Positions 16,457 to 24,745 of a stretch of 64,000 nucleotides of DNA are shown in pieces. The translations under genes were made by a program, and so were the position numbers. The notes beneath the pieces are model-generated. The model saw nothing but the letters and a program-made list of their open reading frames with translations. It did not search any database and was not told the origin of the DNA. The stretch spans positions 930,001 through 994,000 of the forward strand of contig OZ244774.1 in NCBI GenBank assembly GCA_965219485.1. Reading direction: 5' to 3'. The stretch is from UBA8337 sp937907245. GTDB taxonomy: Bacteria; Pseudomonadota; Alphaproteobacteria; RS24. The number at the start of each line of letters is the position of its first letter. Within the stretch, counting starts at the first letter, position 1.

Positions 16457-17268
16457 GTTTGAGCTTTCGTATTTTGGGCTGCGGCTCATCTGGCGGCGTG
16501 CCGCGCCTCGATGGGTCTTGGGGAGACTGCGATCCCAATCATCCTAAAAACTACCGAACTCGCTGCTCGCTTTTGGTGCAACAAACAGGAGAGGGCGGCC
16601 AGACCAGCGTTCTCATCGACACTTCGCCGGACATGCGCGCCCAACTCATAGACGCCAAAACCACTTGGCTGGATGCGATTCTTTATTCGCATGACCACGC
16701 CGACCAAACCCACGGCATAGACGATGTGCGCGCCATGGTTTACGCACGGCGGAAGCAAATAGAAGTCTGGATGGACCAAGCCACGGCCGACACGCTCACG
16801 TCGCGGTTTGATTATTGCTTTCATCAAGGGGAAGGCTCTTTATATCCAGCTATCTTAAAAGACAATCGTATTTCAACTCCGTATCAGCCCATCCCCATTC
16901 GCGGCGAGGGCGGTGACATTGTGGCCACACCGTTCCGACAAATTCACGGTTCCATCGATAGCCTGGGCTTTCGTATTGGCGATGTGGCTTATTCCAGCGA
17001 TATAAGTGATTTACCAGAAGAGAGTTTTGCCGCTTTGGATGGGCTAGATTGCTGGATCGTCGATGCTTTGCGTCGCGAGCCACACCCAACCCACTTCCAT
17101 CTCGACAAGACTTTAGAGCTTATTGAAACCCTTAAGCCCAAGCGGGCTATTTTGACCAATTTGCACATTGATTTAGACTATGAAACTTTGTGTAAGGAGC
17201 TGCCAAAACATGTTCGGCCAGCTTATGACGGCATGACCGTTTTGGTGGAGGGGACCGCTGACGAGTAA
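16453..17268 (+). CDS. MBL-fold metallo-hydrolase (PhnP-like branch)
   Basis: A 271-aa metallo-beta-lactamase-fold phosphodiesterase-like protein. The opening GCGSSGGVPR and the RTRCSLLV strand are typical of the PhnP/PqqB-like group. The metal motif reads SHDHADQTHGIDDVR: the final His of the usual HxHxDH is Gln. Further ligands may be in HPTHFHLDKT and TNLHIDLDY. It is translationally coupled to tatD by an ATGA overlap, the common tatD-MBL pairing, and both are probably housekeeping phosphoesterases. The exact substrate is unknown. Confidence 0.87.
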   Translation: MSLSFRILGCGSSGGVPRLDGSWGDCDPNHPKNYRTRCSLLVQQTGEGGQTSVLIDTSPDMRAQLIDAKTTWLDAILYSHDHADQTHGIDDVRAMVYARRKQIEVWMDQATADTLTSRFDYCFHQGEGSLYPAILKDNRISTPYQPIPIRGEGGDIVATPFRQIHGSIDSLGFRIGDVAYSSDISDLPEESFAALDGLDCWIVDALRREPHPTHFHLDKTLELIETLKPKRAILTNLHIDLDYETLCKELPKHVRPAYDGMTVLVEGTADE

Positions 17269-17340
17269 TTTATCTACTTAAGTTACGAACTTAATGGGCA
17301 GCAAGCTTTGACTTCGTAATAACTGAGTAGGTTGTAAAAA

Positions 17341-18153
17341 ATGCGTCAAGGTTTCTCGCTCATCGAACTTCTAACGGTTGTTGCTATCATCGGCATTCTC
17401 GCCTCCGTGGGGGTCGTCGGCTATCAAGGCTATATCGAGGCCGTGAAGAAAGACACGACAGAAACAAATGGCCGCCAAGTTGCGCGGGCGATTGAGCAAG
17501 ATTTTCTATCCCTTGCCAATGGCCTAAAAGCTACAACTGAACTTGGCACAGAGATGGTGGTTGCGGGTGTAAAGATTACCTCGCAAGTGAAGGCAGCAAG
17601 CAGCTGCTATAAATATGCTGAGAACATCAAGCAATATCTCAATAATCGCTGGAAGAACCCTTACGATGCAGGCACGCCTTATGCGGTGAATTTGCATGTT
17701 TTGCATAGCGTATCGGGCGCCTCCTCGAGCCTTAAGTCGGGGCAAATTGGGCTGCAATGCGCCAATGTTTGCGAACCTTCTACCGGCAGTTTTTACCTCA
17801 ACAATTGCAGTTGCGCGGCTGGAACCGATTGCGCTTTGTATAGCTTTACCAAAGCCGATTACGACACCTTTGACACAAATGCATCTTGCCCGGGCGGGTC
17901 TTGCACCTACGCGGAAGGCGATGCGCCTTATGACGCCTATGACTATGCCACCTCGCCTTTGGCGGCAACGCGCACCGCAAATGGACAAGAAATCTGGACG
18001 GGCACGTCGAGCGATGCAGCCAATACCCGCTATGTCCTCGTTGGCCCCCATATTCCTGGATGGCTTTGCCCGAAACCGACGACCGCCATGGCCGCCAATG
18101 CGGTCGGCTGCGATTGCGATAACCCTGGCGACCCATCTTATCCTTGTCAGTAA
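17341..18153 (+). CDS. Cysteine-rich type IV prepilin-like protein
   Basis: The N-terminus MRQGFSLIELLTVVAIIG is a type III (prepilin) signal: a short basic leader ending in Gly4, Phe5 as the mature N-terminus, Glu9 (the conserved +5 Glu), and a hydrophobic alpha-1 helix. A prepilin peptidase would cleave after Gly4 and methylate Phe5. The rest of the 270-aa chain is not a normal pilin. It has 12 cysteines clustered as CANVC, CSC, CPGGSC and CDCDNPGDPSYPCQ, which suggests several disulfides. No pilus assembly genes are adjacent. It leads a three-gene set with the 860-aa secreted protein 30 bp downstream. It may be a minor pilin or pseudopilin that displays the partner. Confidence 0.82.
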   Translation: MRQGFSLIELLTVVAIIGILASVGVVGYQGYIEAVKKDTTETNGRQVARAIEQDFLSLANGLKATTELGTEMVVAGVKITSQVKAASSCYKYAENIKQYLNNRWKNPYDAGTPYAVNLHVLHSVSGASSSLKSGQIGLQCANVCEPSTGSFYLNNCSCAAGTDCALYSFTKADYDTFDTNASCPGGSCTYAEGDAPYDAYDYATSPLAATRTANGQEIWTGTSSDAANTRYVLVGPHIPGWLCPKPTTAMAANAVGCDCDNPGDPSYPCQ

Positions 18154-18183
18154 AAGTAACTTGTAAACGAAGAGAGTTTTGTA

Positions 18184-20766
18184 ATGAGTAAGTCAAAAAC
18201 AATTATCGTATCGGCCTTTGTCGGTCTTTTTGCTCTGTCGTTAGCGGCTGAAGCCCGGCGCGGCTTTAGTGGTGGAGGCACTGGCAGCGGCACTTATGAC
18301 AACCAGGCACCGTCAGTTTGGTTCGCGACAGATACCGCAGATGCGGATTGCCAAACATTATACAGTCTCAATTGCTCCGATTTGACAGCCGCTCAATTAG
18401 AGGACGTGACAACCAAAAACTCTCTCGCTACGTCTAACAATTATGGCTCCCACACGGATTTCGTAGACGCTGAAACACATGGCTACACAGCCTCACCGGC
18501 CGACGGCACCCTATGGACTGCCGCCAAGGGCCAAACTAGCGCCTTTAACACAGATTGCGATGCTTCTTTCTCATCGACTGGCGGGTGTGACGCGATTTCA
18601 AAATCTAACTATTCATCCATCAGCGGCTCAAGCGGTCACACGGCCGCATTAGCCGCAGGCTTTAGTAGCTATGATGATTACCTAACAGCATCTGCACTCG
18701 GCTATTCACAAACCACAGCCGACGCCATTTTATGGGGCGAGGCGAACGATGGCTCCGTATCCTCAGCCGCTTGCGACGCTGAGTTTCCTGGCAAAACATG
18801 TTCCGAGTTGAGCAAATCTTCATTTCAAAGCGCCAAGGCCTCGAACGCCTTGATGGGGGCAAAAATAGCCAAAGTCTCGGCAGGCACGCTTACCTCCGCC
18901 GATCTTTTGACAGACCTTGGCCTTTCCCTGGTCTCTAGCGCTTTGGCCGATCCAATTTCCGATTGGCAGTTGGATTATCTAGAATCCATTCTGTCGACCA
19001 CCATTGGCACGGCCAAAGCAACTTGGCAGACCGCCATCGATACTTATAGCGCGGCCTCGGCCAATGCTTGGTACCTTTGGAAAATTGCCGCTTCCACGTC
19101 GGAATCCGGCACTTACGCCACCAGCAAGGCTACCTATCAAGTGTTTCACTTAGCGGGCGTTGACACGGGTCTCATTGGGACTGCGGCCTCCTGTAGCGTC
19201 GGCGGAACCCCAGTTTCTGGCCAGACTTGCGCCACCTTGGGCGTAACCAACACGCAAATTGCTGCTAATATTCGCACCTCAGGCTTCACGGCGGCACCCA
19301 CCTCGACGGCCATGCGTGATTTCCTGACCGAAGCGGCCGGTTTTGCCGTTGGCACACCCTATGTGGATGTGAATACAGCCACCGCGTCAAACAGCTGGTC
19401 GCTTACCGATTATAAAGTTGCCACCAACAGCTCGGGTTGGACGAATTCGAGTGCGGATAATTCAGCATTTGCCCTTTGTAAATCTAATACGAATGCGTTA
19501 ACTGGCGGAGCTTCAACTTGTTCAACGACAAGTGCAGAATGGACATCCATAGCTGCAACGATTGCAGCCGCCGCCGACGCATCTCAAGATATATCCTCTT
19601 CTGACGTGGCCAATATTCTTTCCGCTGCATCGGTTACGGCCCATAGTTTTTTCGATAGCAGCAACCCTGTCATGATGGGCTATTTGAACCATTGCATCTC
19701 CGGAGCCAGCGACGCAGCCGACGCGGTTACGAATTGCGTGTCCGCAGGGACGGGCGGCTCAGGCGGCATCACGGAGGCTGTTTTGAAAAACCATGTGACG
19801 GCCTTTAAACTTGGTAAAATTGCGGCTGCAAACAGCGGGTCCTATACCACGGCAACGGTTACGCAGAGCGATATGGTCAACATTGGACTGGCAAGCCATG
19901 AAAGCGGAATAATCGGCCAGAATTACTGCGGCACTTCCGGCACCTCTTCATGCCTGTCGACTATTCGTGCCGCTTTAGCGTCGGCTAGTTTGACGGCAAA
20001 TTCATCGGCGACTGCCGTGCAGAATTGGATTCATACGACAATGCAAAGCCATTTCCAAAACACGGTTGCAGCCAATCAATCTGCACCTGCCAGTCCTTCA
20101 TCATCTGGCGATGCTTGCGCGGCCTCGAACCCAACAAACACGGTGACAATGCCGCTAATTGGGGGGTGTAACCATTCGAGCTGGACTTGCACTTTTGCCT
20201 CGAAAGCACCGTCTTCGCTGACATTGGATTTGGCCGACGGCAACGTTAAGTTGGTCGTTTCAGATGGCGCCCCTGTGACCGGGGTTAGTTACACAATTCG
20301 GAAATCATTGAATTATTCGAATAGTTCATATTCTAAAGATTTTTCTTACAGCATGAATATTCCGGCTTCCTCTAATGCAACGGCTGCTGTCCAACTCACA
20401 ACGCATTCGGGAGCAGGTAACAAAGCGATTACGCCTTGGAACCATTGCCTGGCCAAAGGTGTTGGCTGGGAGCTTGCCGAGAGCGACGAGGTGTCGAGCC
20501 CGCTTAAAAATGCCGCGCCAAACACAAAAATTTACGCCAAGGCGGGCACTACGGCACGCACAGTTCCGGTATGTAATGGGTCGGGGTGGAGTAATAACAA
20601 TATTATTACCGGCTGGGAGACTTGGCGGAACCACAGCAGCACTTCCTACCGGGTCAAATATAGAGATGCAAGCGACAACCTAATTAATGGGGCGTGCCGA
20701 AGCAATAGTGGCGGCGCCACCAATTCTTTCTGGTGTCGAAACGCGACGGTTTATTCATGCAATTAA
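18184..20766 (+). CDS. Large secreted protein with cysteine-pair repeat modules
   Basis: An 860-aa protein with a Sec signal peptide (basic start, hydrophobic core, probable cleavage after AEA near residue 24). It is rich in Ser, Ala and Thr. Residues about 50-600 are repeats of roughly 70 aa, each bearing two Cys 8-14 residues apart: 56/64, 125/135, 197/206, 337/349, 432/446, 504/518 and 582/590. Similar segments recur, for example LWKIAAS...LIGTAASC (about 298-337) and LGKIAAA...IIGQNYC (about 543-582). The C-terminal 200 residues have a different, beta-like pattern and eight Cys. I recognise no family. The neighbours suggest a surface or pilus-tip role; this is inference. Confidence 0.75.
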   Translation: MSKSKTIIVSAFVGLFALSLAAEARRGFSGGGTGSGTYDNQAPSVWFATDTADADCQTLYSLNCSDLTAAQLEDVTTKNSLATSNNYGSHTDFVDAETHGYTASPADGTLWTAAKGQTSAFNTDCDASFSSTGGCDAISKSNYSSISGSSGHTAALAAGFSSYDDYLTASALGYSQTTADAILWGEANDGSVSSAACDAEFPGKTCSELSKSSFQSAKASNALMGAKIAKVSAGTLTSADLLTDLGLSLVSSALADPISDWQLDYLESILSTTIGTAKATWQTAIDTYSAASANAWYLWKIAASTSESGTYATSKATYQVFHLAGVDTGLIGTAASCSVGGTPVSGQTCATLGVTNTQIAANIRTSGFTAAPTSTAMRDFLTEAAGFAVGTPYVDVNTATASNSWSLTDYKVATNSSGWTNSSADNSAFALCKSNTNALTGGASTCSTTSAEWTSIAATIAAAADASQDISSSDVANILSAASVTAHSFFDSSNPVMMGYLNHCISGASDAADAVTNCVSAGTGGSGGITEAVLKNHVTAFKLGKIAAANSGSYTTATVTQSDMVNIGLASHESGIIGQNYCGTSGTSSCLSTIRAALASASLTANSSATAVQNWIHTTMQSHFQNTVAANQSAPASPSSSGDACAASNPTNTVTMPLIGGCNHSSWTCTFASKAPSSLTLDLADGNVKLVVSDGAPVTGVSYTIRKSLNYSNSSYSKDFSYSMNIPASSNATAAVQLTTHSGAGNKAITPWNHCLAKGVGWELAESDEVSSPLKNAAPNTKIYAKAGTTARTVPVCNGSGWSNNNIITGWETWRNHSSTSYRVKYRDASDNLINGACRSNSGGATNSFWCRNATVYSCN

Positions 20767-20781
20767 AATCAGGAGCCTTTT

Positions 20782-21105
20782 ATGATTAATTTAAAATTCC
20801 AACAGATGTTTCTAGTGTGTCTAGTTTTCGCTCTGACATTCGGGGGACCGGCAGCCGCTTCGATTTCGTCAGAACCATCCTGTACGGTAGATACGGCTAC
20901 GAGCACTGCAGCCATATCCGTTACGGTGGATGCCGCTAGCACCCTAAGCTCATCCGCCGTGATCAAGATTGACGGCGTTTCGATTACTGGGGGGCATAGC
21001 TTAAGCAACAGCGACCGGACGGTATCAGCTGTTAATGGTCAGAGTTGCGATAACCTGACATCTGGGCAAATTACCGTTGTTGACGGCGCTGTAACCCATC
21101 AATAG
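20782..21105 (+). CDS. Small secreted protein of the prepilin-like locus
   Basis: A 107-aa protein with a clear signal peptide (hydrophobic core ending GGPAAA, cleavage near residue 26). The mature part of about 80 residues is rich in Ser, Thr and Val and has two cysteines, SEPSCTV near its start and NGQSCDN near its end, probably a disulfide. AGGAG precedes the ATG, and only 15 bp separate it from the 860-aa gene. A hairpin at 21148-21175 closes the group. I recognise no family. The composition resembles the large neighbour, so it may be a small partner or subunit. Confidence 0.65.
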   Translation: MINLKFQQMFLVCLVFALTFGGPAAASISSEPSCTVDTATSTAAISVTVDAASTLSSSAVIKIDGVSITGGHSLSNSDRTVSAVNGQSCDNLTSGQITVVDGAVTHQ

Positions 21106-21147
21106 TTATTACTTGTCATAATATTTATTATGCGAATAAATGATTGA

Positions 21148-21175
21148 GGCGGTCTTGAGTAAAATCGAGACCGCC
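21148..21175 (+). terminator. Hairpin after the prepilin-like gene group
   Basis: GGCGGTCTTGA pairs with TCGAGACCGCC (11 bp with one G-T wobble) around a six-base loop. It stands 43 bp after the last gene of the group. The T run after it is weak (CCATCTGTTT), so termination may be partial. Confidence 0.6.
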
Positions 21176-21242
21176 CCATCTGTTTCTAGCCTCCAGAATC
21201 GTGGGAGCTTAGCGAAACCTCTTTCTATCTTAAGGTGATTTT

Positions 21243-22055
21243 GTGCCCCAGTCTTCTATCCACCGTATTCTCGACATTATGGCCTCGCTACGCGACCCTG
21301 AGACAGGCTGCCCGTGGGATATAAAGCAGAACTTTAAGTCAATTGCGCCCTACACCCTGGAAGAAGCCTATGAAGTGGTCGATGCGATTGAAACCGGCGA
21401 CATGGAACAGCTCCGCGATGAGCTTGGCGACTTATTGCTGCAAGTTGTATTTCACGCGCGCATGGCCGAAGAAGCGAAAAGCTTCACCTTCGACGATGTG
21501 GTAAACGCCATTGCCGATAAAATGGAGCGGCGCCACCCCCATGTATTCGGGGCGAAAGCCGAAGTCACCTCCGAGCAGGTGAAACAGAATTGGGAAGATA
21601 TAAAAGCCCAAGAACGCGCCGCGAAATCCGACACAATGGAGGCGGTGTCCCCTAGCCTCCTAGACGACGTGCCGATGGCCCTTCCCGCTATGACACGCGC
21701 TGTAAAGCTGCAAAAACGCGCCGCCCGCATCGGGTTCGATTGGACTGAACCCGAGCCAATATTTGACAAATTAGAAGAAGAAATTAGCGAGTTGCGCGAA
21801 GCCATGGCCCTGAAAAACGCCGATGCCATCGAAGATGAGCTGGGTGATGTCCTGTTTGTGGTGGCCAATATAGCGCGCCATTTAAGGCTCGATCCGGAGA
21901 CGGCCTTGCGTCGTGGCAATGCAAAATTCAGCCGCCGCTTTCAACAAGTCGAGCAACAGGCCCGAGCGCAAAGCACGAATATGAGTGATTTTTCACTCGA
22001 CGATTTAGAAAGCTTCTGGCAGCGCGCGAAAGCGGCTGAGCGCAAAGACGATTAG
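21243..22055 (+). CDS. mazG: Nucleoside triphosphate pyrophosphohydrolase MazG
   Basis: MazG hydrolyses (d)NTPs to NMP and pyrophosphate and lowers ppGpp in E. coli. The 270-aa chain has both tandem MazG helical domains. The first has DPETGCPWD, then the EE..E metal ligands of EEAYEVVDAIE and DELGDLLLQVVFH. The second has EEISELREAM and DELGDVLFVVANIARHL. The start is GTG at 21243 with AAGGTGA upstream. It converges with hfq, leaving three bases between the stops. In related genomes hflX usually stands between hfq and mazG; here it is absent. Confidence 0.94.
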   Translation: MPQSSIHRILDIMASLRDPETGCPWDIKQNFKSIAPYTLEEAYEVVDAIETGDMEQLRDELGDLLLQVVFHARMAEEAKSFTFDDVVNAIADKMERRHPHVFGAKAEVTSEQVKQNWEDIKAQERAAKSDTMEAVSPSLLDDVPMALPAMTRAVKLQKRAARIGFDWTEPEPIFDKLEEEISELREAMALKNADAIEDELGDVLFVVANIARHLRLDPETALRRGNAKFSRRFQQVEQQARAQSTNMSDFSLDDLESFWQRAKAAERKDD

Positions 22056-22058
22056 CCT

Positions 22059-22286
22059 TTAAGCGACAGAAATTTCAACCGGACTGTTTGGCATAATGGT
22101 GGAAATCGCGTGCTTATAAACAAGCTGCGAATGACCATCTCGGCTTAGCAACATGGACGTTGCATCTACCCAAGTGATTGTGCCCTGAAGTTTAACGCCG
22201 TTAACGAGGAAAATGGTCAGTGCGAGCTTTTGCTCACAAACATGATCCAAGAACGAGGCTTCAAGAGAGTCTTTATCTGAAGACAT
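22059..22286 (-). CDS. hfq: RNA chaperone Hfq, divergent
   Basis: A 75-aa Sm-like protein. TIFLVNGVKLQG (Sm1) and GHSQLVYKHAIST (Sm2, with the RNA-binding KH) identify Hfq. ATG at 22286 is used; the frame extends four codons to a TTG. Several usually conserved RNA-contact positions differ. In E. coli numbering, Gln8 is Glu, Asp9 is Ala, the rim Arg16-Arg17 is Cys-Glu, Phe39 is Val, Gln41 is Ala and Phe42 is Thr. The distal-face residues (Phe at 25, Gly29, Lys31, Gln33) remain. U-rich sRNA binding on the proximal face and annealing by the rim should therefore be altered. A second Hfq elsewhere is possible. It converges with mazG; dat lies upstream on the same strand. Confidence 0.9.
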   Translation of the reverse strand: MSSDKDSLEASFLDHVCEQKLALTIFLVNGVKLQGTITWVDATSMLLSRDGHSQLVYKHAISTIMPNSPVEISVA

Positions 22287-22430
22287 TGGTTTACCCAAAT
22301 TTTCTGCGGCTACTGAGACTTTAACCTATTACTTTTATACACGGGCTCTCATACTCGTGATGTTTTACTCGCCTAGTTTACACAACTTTAACTAGAAACC
22401 AAAATCTTTTTCAATCTTTGCCGCTTCGCC

Positions 22431-23276
22431 CTAATTAACCAAATCATAAGCCGCCGCGAGCCGTTGCGCGATGGGCCCCGGCTGGCCATTTCCAATTTTG
22501 GCTCCATCAATAGACACAACAGGAAACACAGCCATTGTGGAGGCGGTCGAAAAAGCTTCTTTGGCAGCTTTGGCCTCGTCCAAAGAAAAGGCTTCCTCTT
22601 TCAATTGCAGCCCCGCCTCACTGGCGCATTGCAGCAAGATTTGCCGAATGATACCGTTCAAAATCTCGCCTCCAGCTGGCCGCGTCCGCAGAAACCCCTC
22701 GCTATCCACGATCCAAGCATTGGTCGCGGCACCTTCGGTAACCATCCCCTGCTCGTCTAATTGCCAAGCTTCTTGAACTTTTGCATCCTGCGCTTTTTGG
22801 CGTGCCAAAACATTTGGCAGCAAGCTGATGGATTTAATATCGCAGCGGGCCCAGCGTTGGTCCGGCACACTGATTACATCAATGCCGTTTCGCCGAACCG
22901 CTTCGCGCTTGGCTGGCGACAAGGGGCGAACCGTCATCACCAAAACCGATTTTAAATTTTTTGCGAAACTGTGCTCTCTGGGTGCCACTCCGCGCGACAC
23001 TTGAATGTATAAAATTGCATTGCGTAACCGGTTGCGGCGAACGACTTCGCGCATCACCAGTTTCAACGCCGGCCGAGACATCGGGGCTGCAATTGCCAAT
23101 TCGCGTAAAGAGTAATCCAAACGATCGAGATGGCGTTCTTCATCGAGCAATTTTCCATCGCGCAAACTGCACACTTCATACACGCCGTCGGCGAACTGAT
23201 AGCCGCGGTCCTCGACCATAATGCCTGGCCAGTTAAGCGGTTGGTAACAACCATCAATATATGCAATGCGGCTCAT
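22431..23276 (-). CDS. dat: D-amino-acid aminotransferase (class IV, PLP)
   Basis: A 281-aa fold-type IV PLP transaminase. DIKSISLLPNVLARQKA carries the Schiff-base Lys (DIKS), EGAATNAWIV carries the Glu that contacts the pyridine nitrogen, and AFSTASTMAVFPVV forms the phosphate-binding turn. The N-terminus IDGCYQPLNWPGIMVEDRGYQFADGVYEV is best read as D-alanine aminotransferase, supplying D-Glu or D-Ala for the wall. Branched-chain or aminodeoxychorismate lyase members cannot be fully excluded. It lies between trkH and hfq, the usual place in alphaproteobacteria. The 145 bp to the hfq start probably contain the hfq promoter. Confidence 0.9.
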   Translation of the reverse strand: MSRIAYIDGCYQPLNWPGIMVEDRGYQFADGVYEVCSLRDGKLLDEERHLDRLDYSLRELAIAAPMSRPALKLVMREVVRRNRLRNAILYIQVSRGVAPREHSFAKNLKSVLVMTVRPLSPAKREAVRRNGIDVISVPDQRWARCDIKSISLLPNVLARQKAQDAKVQEAWQLDEQGMVTEGAATNAWIVDSEGFLRTRPAGGEILNGIIRQILLQCASEAGLQLKEEAFSLDEAKAAKEAFSTASTMAVFPVVSIDGAKIGNGQPGPIAQRLAAAYDLVN

Positions 23277-23296
23277 CGATTTCCTATCAGCTAAAT

Positions 23297-24742
23297 TCAG
23301 CGCATATGGCGCCAGAAAGATGACGTAAATAAGACCATTAGAACTAGTAATTCCATGCGTCCTGCAATCATTAACAGCGCGATAATGATTTGCAAAGCGT
23401 CATTCATGGCGCCAAACCCAAGCGGCATATTCAAGTGTTCCATCACCGCCAAACTGTTCGATAAGGCGCCCAAAACCAAAGGCCACGCATCGGCTAAAGT
23501 CAGCCCGAATAAACCCAGCAATAAAACCCCAAGGGTTACGAATAAAATAAACACCGCTGTGTAGGCCCAAGCAGCGGTAAAATCGGCGTCTTCGAGGCGG
23601 CGCCCTTCTAGTCGCAATGGATGGACGGAAGACGGATAGGCCATTTTGCCGACCTCACTGCCCAAGTCCTTGGCTAAAATAATCGCTCGCATAACCTTCA
23701 GCCCACCCGCGGTTGACAATGCCATGCCCCCAATAATCAGGGGCACCATTGTCCAAACCACTGGCCATTGGCTGAGCTGCCCTTCTGGCAAAAAGTTAAA
23801 GCCTGCGGTGCTGTGAAGCGAAATCGATTGCAAAACAACACTGCCCCATGGCCCATCATTAGGGAGCGCGAAAAAAGACACGGCTGCATAGCCCAAAATC
23901 ATGGCCCCATAAGTGCGCAATTCCGTATCCTGCAAGGCCATCACAACCCGCCTGCCCACCGTCAAAAGCAACAATAAAGGTATACTCATCGAGCCAATGA
24001 AGCTGATGCCTGCCATAATAAATTGCGCACCTACCGGAAGAAAAGTAACGAGGCTCTCGCTATGAACCACCATGCCGCTGGTCGAGATGGCTGAAAGACT
24101 AAGGCAAAGGGCTTCAAACGCCGGCACCCCAAACGCCCACATGGCTAAAAAACCAAGAAATGTAAAACTGCCATAGATTGGAAAAATAAGCTGCAACGGG
24201 CGTCTCAAGCGAGTGGTCAAATGTGCGTCTTCATCATGTTGCAACAAAGGGCTACCTGCCAGCGTAATTCCGCCAATGCCAAAAGGCGCCAAAACCGCAA
24301 CAGAAAAAACCAAGGTCCATAGGCCACCAAGCCAGCTCAATAAAGCGCGCCACAATAAAATCGACGCGCCTTCCGCCTCCGGCACGCTCACCACCGTAGC
24401 GCCAGATGTTGTCAGGGCAGACACGGCCTCAAAATAAGCTGGCAACAAAGAGCCTATCTGGCTCGACCCAATAAATGGTAAGGCCGCCAAGAAAGGCAAA
24501 ACAGTCCAGAACAAAACCATGATAAGAAGCAACTCTATGCTGCGCGCACGTTGGCGGCGATTGTCATAACTCGACAATAATAAAGCCCCGGAGGCAAAGC
24601 TGGTCAGCATCAAAGCAATGGTAAAGTTTCCGGTATGACGAAAACTTGGATCTAATAAAGAGGCAATCCAGGGCAACACCATCAGGCCCGCAATCATGCA
24701 GCCGCCATAGCCGAGGGTAAATAGAATGGCTCCGAGGCGCAT
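23297..24742 (-). CDS. trkH: Potassium uptake channel TrkH
   Basis: An integral membrane protein of 481 aa with about ten hydrophobic spans, made of four P-loop repeats as in TrkH/KtrB. The filter segments are TTSGATVV (repeat 1), STSGMVVH (repeat 2), STAGFNFLP (repeat 3) and ALSNSLAVM (repeat 4). The first three keep the filter glycine; in the fourth, Ser-Leu stands where family members have a Gly-containing loop. It should form the pore gated by TrkA, whose gene ends four bases upstream on the same strand. The frame begins at TTG 24745, and the adjacent ATG at 24742 is preferred. Confidence 0.92.
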   Translation of the reverse strand: MRLGAILFTLGYGGCMIAGLMVLPWIASLLDPSFRHTGNFTIALMLTSFASGALLLSSYDNRRQRARSIELLLIMVLFWTVLPFLAALPFIGSSQIGSLLPAYFEAVSALTTSGATVVSVPEAEGASILLWRALLSWLGGLWTLVFSVAVLAPFGIGGITLAGSPLLQHDEDAHLTTRLRRPLQLIFPIYGSFTFLGFLAMWAFGVPAFEALCLSLSAISTSGMVVHSESLVTFLPVGAQFIMAGISFIGSMSIPLLLLLTVGRRVVMALQDTELRTYGAMILGYAAVSFFALPNDGPWGSVVLQSISLHSTAGFNFLPEGQLSQWPVVWTMVPLIIGGMALSTAGGLKVMRAIILAKDLGSEVGKMAYPSSVHPLRLEGRRLEDADFTAAWAYTAVFILFVTLGVLLLGLFGLTLADAWPLVLGALSNSLAVMEHLNMPLGFGAMNDALQIIIALLMIAGRMELLVLMVLFTSSFWRHMR

Positions 24743-24745
24743 CAA

